Shown: piece by piece, positions 57,347-64,000 of the stretch | Layout of the letters: the number at the start of each line of letters is the position of its first letter | Position numbering within the stretch: position 1 is the first letter of the stretch | Source: Voacanga thouarsii | Taxonomy: Eukaryota > Streptophyta > Magnoliopsida > Gentianales > Apocynaceae | Assembly: GCA_026120185.1 (NCBI GenBank) | Contig: JANUWF010001224.1 | Coordinates: 2,604,001 to 2,668,000 of the forward strand | Direction: 5' to 3' | DNA length: 64,000 nt | Translations under genes and position numbers: made by a program | The notes under the pieces: model-generated | The model's input: the letters and a program-made list of their open reading frames with translations, nothing else | Told to the model about the DNA's origin: nothing | Database searches by the model: none

Positions 57347-57491
57347 GCACTAAGGATCAAGGTAAAAATAAATATAAAAATTTTGAAATCCTTTTTAAAA
57401 CAAATTTAATTTTGAGGATCCTATTAATGCAATTGGTATATTTTGTTTTTTTTCTTTTAACCTTGTAATTCTTTATTACTAAATTTATTAC

Positions 57492-59046
57492 TGATAAACC
57501 TTGGGGGGATGAATAAGGTTTATGGCAAATAAATATGATTTGAAAAATCTTTGATGTCTTTTTCACAATGGCCGATTAAAGTGTGAGTTCAAAGAAAAAT
57601 GCAGACTTAAATGTTCAGTTAAAGAACTTTCAAAACTCTACTAAATGTTGGAAATAAGATTTATAGTTAAGATGGGTAGATGGAGTAACAATAACAGTTT
57701 TATCCAACTACATAAAAGTCTTTAATTAAAACAATGAATGCAAAGAGGAGTATAATGCTTTTGTTCCCAAAGACAAATTGCTTCGCAACTGATGAAGTGC
57801 AAACAAGAATCTTTTAAAGCACCATTAAATGGTAAGAAGATGGTTGTTTTAAAGTTGGGAAGTTGAGGCATTGAATACAAACTTTCTGTAGAATATAAAG
57901 GTCTTTAAAACTGATCAACAATGCAGAGATTGAGATAAAATTCTTTGATCTAATAACCAGTAAAAATACAGTAATGAAATGCGAATGAAATGCAAAAGAG
58001 AAGACACAAGGATTTATAGTGGTTCGATCCTCAACGATCTACATCCACTACCTTAGGTACCCACTTAAGAATTTCAACACAATTACTAAAACCTTTTTGC
58101 CAAATCAATGGTGGTAGGCTACCCCAATCTTACATAAGAGGATTACCACACTTGGTTTTACACCTAACCTTTTGAAACACAGAATGAAAGATCACCCCAA
58201 TCGGATTTTACACCACAATCTTGATACATTCACTAAACAAGGCTCACTCTAACTAGGTTTTACACCACAACCTTGATACAAGATAGATTGAAGAAAAAAT
58301 TAAAGAAATAGCTCACAAATTTGAGCAGATATGAACAAATGAGTACTAACACCTTTTTAACTTTGAAGCAATTTGATTTCACTTCGAAGCACAATGAAAA
58401 GGAAGATTTCTATATTCTAAAGTGTAAGGATGTTTCTTAGAAAGAAAGCACAAAAATCTTGCAGAAAATCAAGTTTTGAAACTTTTTATAAGAGCAAAAA
58501 GTAAAGCTCCAACAACTAGAAACGGCTAGTTCCACGCTGTCAGATTTTCAGAGTTTTGGACTCAAATATCGGACGAGGGTGCGTCCAAAAGGTTAGTCCA
58601 AAATGACAATTTTTTAGGCAAAAACGATTTGACACTATTCACAGAGCTTTGGACGAAGCTTTTGGATGCAGAGTCATCCAAACTACTTAATTCAAAAATC
58701 CGAACACTTAATATTTTGAAATCTTTTTACTTATGTCCTTTAAGGTAGAAACAAACTGAATCATAAGGTAAAGAAGACATAGGAATTAACACAGACAATA
58801 CCTTAATAACAATTCCTAGTCTAAAGTTTTTCCACAAGGGCTTCCTGGTATACAATATCTTACGTTTGGTCTTCTACTTGATCACCCATTCTCGGATTGC
58901 ATTGCTCAAGAGTTGCTTAGCAATCTTATTTGTATGCTTGAAAAAATTGAGGTCAAACATGTCCTATCACATGTAAATCACACAAGTTAGTCATCATCAA
59001 TGTTTGTCATAAGTCAAAACACAAGAGAATGCCCTTAGGGCTAATA
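57492..59046 (-). repeat. LTR of a second Sirevirus (minus strand)
   Basis: On the minus strand it runs from TATTAGCCCTAAGGGC (expected TG mutated) at 59046 to TTTATCA at 57492, about 1555 bp. It aligns with the Sirevirus A LTR: 'gataggacatgtttgacct', 'ttattaaggt', the TTTGGATG..CATCCAAA hairpin at 58661-58682, and 'ttcatccccc' before the end. A polypurine tract precedes it, so it is the 3' LTR. Diverged well beyond the two LTRs of Sirevirus A. Confidence 0.82.
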
Positions 59047-59310
59047 ATCTCCCCCCTTTTGAGTGATGACAAACTTGATGGGATTGTGATACAAAAATAA
59101 TGATATGTATAGTACGGACATGTTAGACCAAGAGAGATAAGAATATTTTTCATTGAAATGCAATCTCTCATCATAGGACTCAAAGAGTGCTTATGAGATA
59201 AAGATAGCAAATTAAAGTATGTACTCATAAACATGGCTCAACCAACCTCCATATCGTTTTTCCTTCCATCAAAGCACTATTCCATAAGAGAATAGCCGCA
59301 ATTAGTAGTC

Positions 59311-59350
<40 letters not shown>

Positions 59351-60300
59351 AAGAGGTATAGAAGATAAATCATAAGATGAAATGCTCCCTTTAGTATGCG
59401 CATATATGAATCATAAAGTATAGAGCTATGAAGTGCAATTTAAAATTAACACTGGATTCGAAGGTTTTGGACTTCCAAAACATGCATCCAAAATGGAGTA
59501 AAATTAGGCAAAAGCTAGCCTTTTTAAAAGCTCATTTTTGGACTAATCTTTTGGATTAAAAAAATGCGAGTCCAAAACTCCTCATGTGTATGTGCAAGGT
59601 AAAAATGAATTTTCACAAAAATAGATCAGAGGTTTTTAATCCCAACCTAGTTTTCTCAAGATATTTCAAACACAAGGAATTTTCTGTGCAACCAAAAAAA
59701 ATTTCATAAGCATAAATGTCCTAATCATCCAAATATTTAATGAAGTGCATATCACAACCATAGACAAGAAACAAATCATCAAGCCAAGTTAAAATCAATT
59801 GGAATGCACAATGAACTCATACACACACTTCAATCTCCTTTGTCCATAACAACATCTCAACATAGTCTCTATCAAATCACCCAATTCTAAACATTCTGCA
59901 TTTTCAAATCACAACCATAAACAGTCATAGTTCATTTCAAACTATATTAATTTGTCATCCTCATAAGCAGTCACAATCATAATCCAAAACTTTCAAATCA
60001 TAACCCTCATAAACCATCATACAACCACATTCTATTCACAATTCACAATCCATATTTATAAGGGCAAAAACAAGTGAAAGATATATCAAAAAAATCAACT
60101 CAAACCCCAAAAATGTATTTCAGAAAATCACAAGCTTCTTAAGAAATTTTCAGTCTCCACATTCTCCAACTTCTTAAGAGATTTTCAGTATCCACATTCT
60201 CTACATCAAATCTTAATTCACAATTAATCCCCCAACAACAAATTCTCAAATCATTAATTCACAATCCCTATTTTCTCCCCATTTGTCATCAATCAAAATA
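59047..60300 (-). mobile_element. 3' internal region of the second Sirevirus
   Basis: The minus-strand polypurine tract AAAAGGGGGGAGAT (59047-59060) is preceded by GTCATCACTC and, further up, by TCCAAAA/TTTTGGAC words (59460-59580). A second tract near 60270 ('gatgacaaatggggaga') matches the one after the env-like ORF of Sirevirus A. No coding sequence remains; the element is truncated near 60.3 kb. A (TA)n run lies at 59314-59344. Confidence 0.65.
59314..59344. repeat. (TA)n microsatellite
   Basis: About 15 TA dinucleotides inside the second Sirevirus remnant. Confidence 0.95.
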
Positions 60301-60774
60301 ATAATAATAATAATAATGATAAGCAATTGAGAATCAATTAGTAATATGGTTGTAGTATCAGGAGAATGCCCAAAACAGGACCAATAATAAGCAATAAGTA
60401 ATATTGGCAATAACAATAAGCAGTAGGAAACTAACAGTAATATCAGTTAAAGACTAAAATAAAGGTGTTCATGAAAATATAGTGCAGAGAACATGAAATT
60501 TGACAGAATAAAGTTGTGTAATCAGAATAAAAGTTGGCAGAAAATGGCATCATTCAGCTGTCGTCCTGTGCCATTCTCATGGGATGAGGAGAGTCGTAGG
60601 TTTAGCACTAGCACCCCTCTTGGAATGTTATCTGCTGGACTTCTATTTTACCATGATATGCTTCTTCCTTCAGCCAAATAAGCTACCAAATGCAGCTGAT
60701 TTGTCTTGCTTAGAGAACTTCCATGTCAGCAGTGGGTGTAGCAATTATAGGTTCAACAATGGGTGTAGCAGTTG

Positions 60775-60826
<52 letters not shown>

Positions 60827-62186
60827 TTAATCTGGTAAACGAGTAATTGAATTCGAATTTATAATATCTATACATGAACCCAATTATATAGATTAAACGG
60901 GTAAACAATTCGAGTCGAATTCGGACAACAAAATAGCTATACCAGACCCGTATAAATGGGGTTTTGAGTCCGAATAGACCAACTCATTGATAGACCTAGG
61001 CACTTGGATCGCTCGTGGCAGTCTACGCACATGGCTGCTCAAGTAGTGCAGCTACCACGTGAGTTAACCTTTGGGGCAGTTTGTAAAGTAAAAAAATTTT
61101 TTAATGCCACTAGAAGGAAGAGAAGGTGAGTGCTATTCTAAAAATGACCCAAGGTGCAACTGTTTCCCCATTTGTTTATATATATATAATTAATTTTTTA
61201 AAAAAAATTATCATATATTCTCACTCAGACTCTACATTTACTTCACATATTTATTAATATTTTATTATATTCAAACAAACTCATCTTAATATAATTTTTA
61301 TCTGCGTATACCCTTTTAATTTATATGTAAATGGTCTTGTACTATCATAAAAGATCGGAAATGGCTCATCTCCTATACTTATAAAATTATAGATCTTTGA
61401 ATGATCAAATTGTATTAAAATACGTTATTTAATAACAATGCTATAATTTACTCATAACTTCCTATTTTTTCTTATAATACAAAATCTATCTTAACAACTA
61501 AAAAAGCTATCTTAATAACTATCTCTTTTAATTAAAGTCTTATTTTAATCCTAACCATTATATTTTCAGGCATGTCGGACATTCCTCGCACTCTAAATGT
61601 TGAGTTTTGGACGGCGATTAGTTGTCTTAATAAATTGTTTCTCCTGAACTTTCAACAATTCTTTCTTTATATGATGTCTTTTAAGTTTTGTATAATCCTT
61701 TATTTATATGATGTCATTTGAAGTGACATTAAACTTACAAAATTTTCAACACTTTCTAAAATTATCTCTTTCTTCGATTCTTAGTGGTTAAATTTTCTGA
61801 ATTCAATACCTCACGATTGTTTAATTGATAGCTTAGAAGATTAAATTATAACAATCAACTGTTTAATTGATAGGTTAGAAGATTAAATTAAATTGATACT
61901 AGCTTATTACCAAGAATTAAATCATTATCGTTAGAAAGATCGGTAAGAGAAGAAAGTCTATATATTGACGTCACTTGCAGACATTATTCAAGTGGCCATT
62001 CATTAGCACCAGAAAATGGACTTTGAACAGCCACTGGAGGCACTTGCAAAAAGCCATTCTTAATTGGATCCCTCCATGGTTCTTTATAAGAGAAAATTAC
62101 AGGAAGATTCTCAAGAGTAACATCACACTGTAAGTCTTTAGACTCACAACAGCTTCGATTATTGTTGAGTAAAAAGGGGACTTCCT
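60301..62186. other. Intergenic DNA, no supported gene
   Basis: AAT repeats lie at 60296-60320. A 62-codon plus-strand frame at 60493-60681 has no recognisable domain. A (TA)n run is at 60778-60822. The sequence 61816-61890 holds two copies of 'GTTTAATTGATAG.TTAGAAG' about 42 bp apart. The minus-strand frame 61984-62190 lies directly downstream of the dioxygenase stop and is more likely its 3' untranslated region than a gene. Confidence 0.55.
60778..60822. repeat. (TA)n microsatellite
   Basis: About 22 uninterrupted TA dinucleotides. Confidence 0.95.
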
Positions 62187-63898
62187 TCAAGAGGCCTTTT
62201 TCATATAGTGCTCATTTCCTTTGATATAGAGCTCTGCATACCTCTGCAGCATGAAATCTCCACTTTTGATCGGAGGGAACCTACAAGAGAAAATATTGTT
62301 TAAATTATTTTAATAATTAAAGTTAAAAATTCATCCAAGCAATCACGCATGCACACACAAGTTATATGTATTCGACTTATTACCTCATTCACTACTTTAA
62401 TGCATATTGCCTTTTAGATATTACTAATATATTTCATATATTAAATCTGATAAGAACTTTAGAATTCAGAACAATTCATATAAAAAACCTCTAAGAAACT
62501 ATTTCCGAAACCTTTTCTTCTTCTTCTTCAAAAAAAAAGAAACTCTTGAAAATAGAGTGCCACGTTCTGAAAATGGATGAGCGCTTTTCTTTGAGACTCC
62601 TCTCCAACTTTCAAAACTGATTTTTTAAAAATTATCGCTGCCTTTTATTCAAAGCGAATGTGACTATACTGGTAGAAGAACGATCAAAAGAATGGTTGTG
62701 TGTGTGATGCCAAGTTGGAAGGCATTATCTGTGGATTGACAAGTTGACAAGTTGGATAATCAACACTGGTCGATATAAGGATCCAATCTGCAAAATAAAG
62801 AAATACGTCAAACAATAATTTTTTAAAAGTTACACAATTATTTTTTAATATATATTTTTATATAATTTATTTTCAATTTTAAATTATTCATTCCATCCAG
62901 AGTCAAACAAAACAAGGAATACAATCTTATATGTTGAATAGGAATATGATGTGCATGAATCAAAGGAGTACTGAATAATAACTTTTATAAATTAGATGAT
63001 AATTATTGTGATAAAGTTAATAATTTTAAAAGTCTTACCGAGTATCTTTCTTGACCGGTCCCCAAGATCCGATGAAGTGTTGACCTGGAAGCAATTATTA
63101 ATATAAACAATAATAATAGTAGTAATAATAATTACTTCTTTCATTTTAAAATATTTATTTATAAAATTTTTTTATTTTATTTCAAAATATTTATTCATAT
63201 ACATATTTTTAAAATTAATAATTAATTTTTTTTATATTATCTTTATTTATTCTAAATCAATTATAAAATTTTTCAAAATTCTTTTTTCTTCTTACTTCTT
63301 GTGAATTTTCACTAATTAATAACTATCATATTTTAATATAAGTAAAATAAGACTTTTATCTAAATTATAATATTATTTTTAATGTAATAAATTTTCTAAA
63401 TAAATATTTTAAAACAAACAAAAAAGTATAATAGTTTAAGTGTAATTGCTACCTAAAATTACCGTTGCTCCAACGCTCCAGTGCATCGCCAATGTTCACA
63501 ATAAATGCTCTGTAGATGGCATATCTCCATTATAAGATTGTATATAACGATTTAGTACGAGATTTTATATAAAAATAAAATTTATAATATAATAATATAA
63601 TATAAAAAATTAAAAATATATATTTTTAAGTTAAATTTAAATAAAAAATATATTAATTATTTTACAATATAAATAATAAATTTAAATAATTTAAAATAAT
63701 AAATAGATGAATTTTATTAAAATAAAAGAAGTAATACTTCTAGCAAAGTAAATAATCTTATTGGTTGAGAAGTTCTACTAGAACCCAAACAAAATACGAA
63801 TCATAACATCCACGATCTAATTGACTTTAAGGGCATACCCTTTTAATGGAGGAACGTTTTCCCAAACCTGAGGCTTAGCATCTTTGTCTTGCATATCT
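62187..63898 (-). CDS. 2-oxoglutarate/Fe(II)-dependent dioxygenase, 3' exons (5' part outside window)
   Basis: Minus-strand exons with GT-AG borders. 63898-63840: 'MQDKDAKPQVWENVPPLKG'. 63509-63452: 'AFIVNIGDALERWSNGNF'. 63084-63039: 'RSTLHRILGTGQERYS'. Last exon 62280-62187: 'FPPIKSGDFMLQRYAELYI' to a TGA. The His of 'STLHRIL' is the distal iron ligand and the Arg-Tyr-Ser is the 2-oxoglutarate clamp, both typical of plant soluble oxygenases (hxnY/isopenicillin-N-synthase-like). An exon is expected between the third and the last; 62787-62700 has an acceptor and 'CLPTW' but is not convincing. A run of four G at the 63840 border puts the first two exons out of phase by one base. The substrate is unknown. 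It may be a pseudogene. Confidence 0.72.
63135..63426. mobile_element. Stowaway-like MITE in a dioxygenase intron
   Basis: This 292-bp A+T-rich element has terminal inverted repeats (CTTCTTTCATTTTAAAATAT at the left; the right end reads, inverted, CTTTTTTGTTTGTTTTAAAA followed by TATTTATTTA). It is flanked by TA on both sides (63133-63134 and 63427-63428). The CTYCYTYC-type start and TA duplication are those of Stowaway MITEs. It fills most of the intron 63085-63451. No coding capacity. Confidence 0.75.
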
Positions 63899-64000
63899 GG
63901 CAAGAAAGCAAATGTTCACTGAAATCATAATCCTACCCAGAAAAATAAAAATATATACTTTTTTATATTTATACGGTGATGATTAATATTGTGATACTAA

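Noticed and set aside
60493..60681. 62-codon plus-strand frame as a host exon
   Set aside because: Mixed composition but no splice context, no domain and no partner frame around it.
61984..62190. 68-codon minus-strand frame as a separate gene
   Set aside because: It begins with TTG immediately after the dioxygenase stop, has no ATG of its own at the start and no domain; better read as 3' untranslated region.
1..64000. tRNA or rRNA genes
   Set aside because: I looked for tRNA-like cloverleaf signatures and rRNA text and saw only primer-binding sites complementary to the tRNA 3' end.

Overview
The window looks like gene-poor nuclear DNA of a eudicot plant. It is A+T-rich and consists mostly of nested transposable elements: Ty1/copia elements primed by initiator-Met tRNA, gypsy-like debris, CACTA DNA transposons and a Stowaway-like MITE. 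It also holds plant gene pieces with GT-AG introns. Nothing looks bacterial. I cannot name the species. The only plausible resident gene is the 3' part of a 2-oxoglutarate/Fe(II) dioxygenase at the right edge (minus strand, 62187-63898, with its 5' part outside the window). Even that has a phase problem.

Layout. 1-9.5 kb: minus-strand gypsy-like debris with three copies of one LTR/leader repeat, a 448-bp tandem duplication, and a broken gag-like/protease region without reverse transcriptase. 9.5-18.6 kb: non-coding repeat DNA with a hairpin-rich minisatellite, several microsatellites and one LTR-like block with a strong TATA box. 18658-31043: a complete but dead Sirevirus-type copia element (plus strand, 5-bp duplication GTTAT) with gag, protease, integrase, RT/RNase H and an env-like third ORF. 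That ORF is split by a solo LTR with its own duplication, GAATT. 31.0-31.8 kb: remnant of a minus-strand LTR element. From 31836: a CACTA left end whose interior carries a GDSL esterase/lipase fragment and other exon-like pieces. Into it went a copia 5' LTR (34293-37839) with a gag stub, and into that LTR a further solo LTR (34990-36803, duplication TACAC). 42174-45631: a second CACTA element holding fragments of at least three unrelated host genes (KIN-14 kinesin, CBL calcium sensor, NOP53), all on one strand and with introns kept. 46059-57112: a complete but dead copia element on the minus strand (duplication AGGTG), itself sitting in a third CACTA element and carrying a solo LTR in its 3' LTR (duplication CTTCG). 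57.5-60.3 kb: 3' part of a second Sirevirus on the minus strand. 60.3-62.2 kb: nothing recognisable. 62.2-64 kb: the dioxygenase gene with a MITE in an intron.

How it fits together. Nesting gives a relative order of insertion. CACTA-3 came before copia B, which came before solo LTR G. CACTA-1 came before copia C, which came before a solo LTR of the copia B family. Sirevirus A came before a solo LTR of the copia C family. All three innermost insertions are solo LTRs, a sign of repeated LTR-LTR recombination. No retroelement has an intact coding set, so any present activity would need proteins supplied from elsewhere. The most interesting object is the multi-gene Pack-CACTA at 42-45.6 kb, which could yield a chimeric transcript.

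Limits: boundaries backed by TG..CA ends plus target-site duplications are firm to the base. Gene-family names rest on motif recognition without database searches. The gypsy-like regions at 1-18 kb are the least certain.
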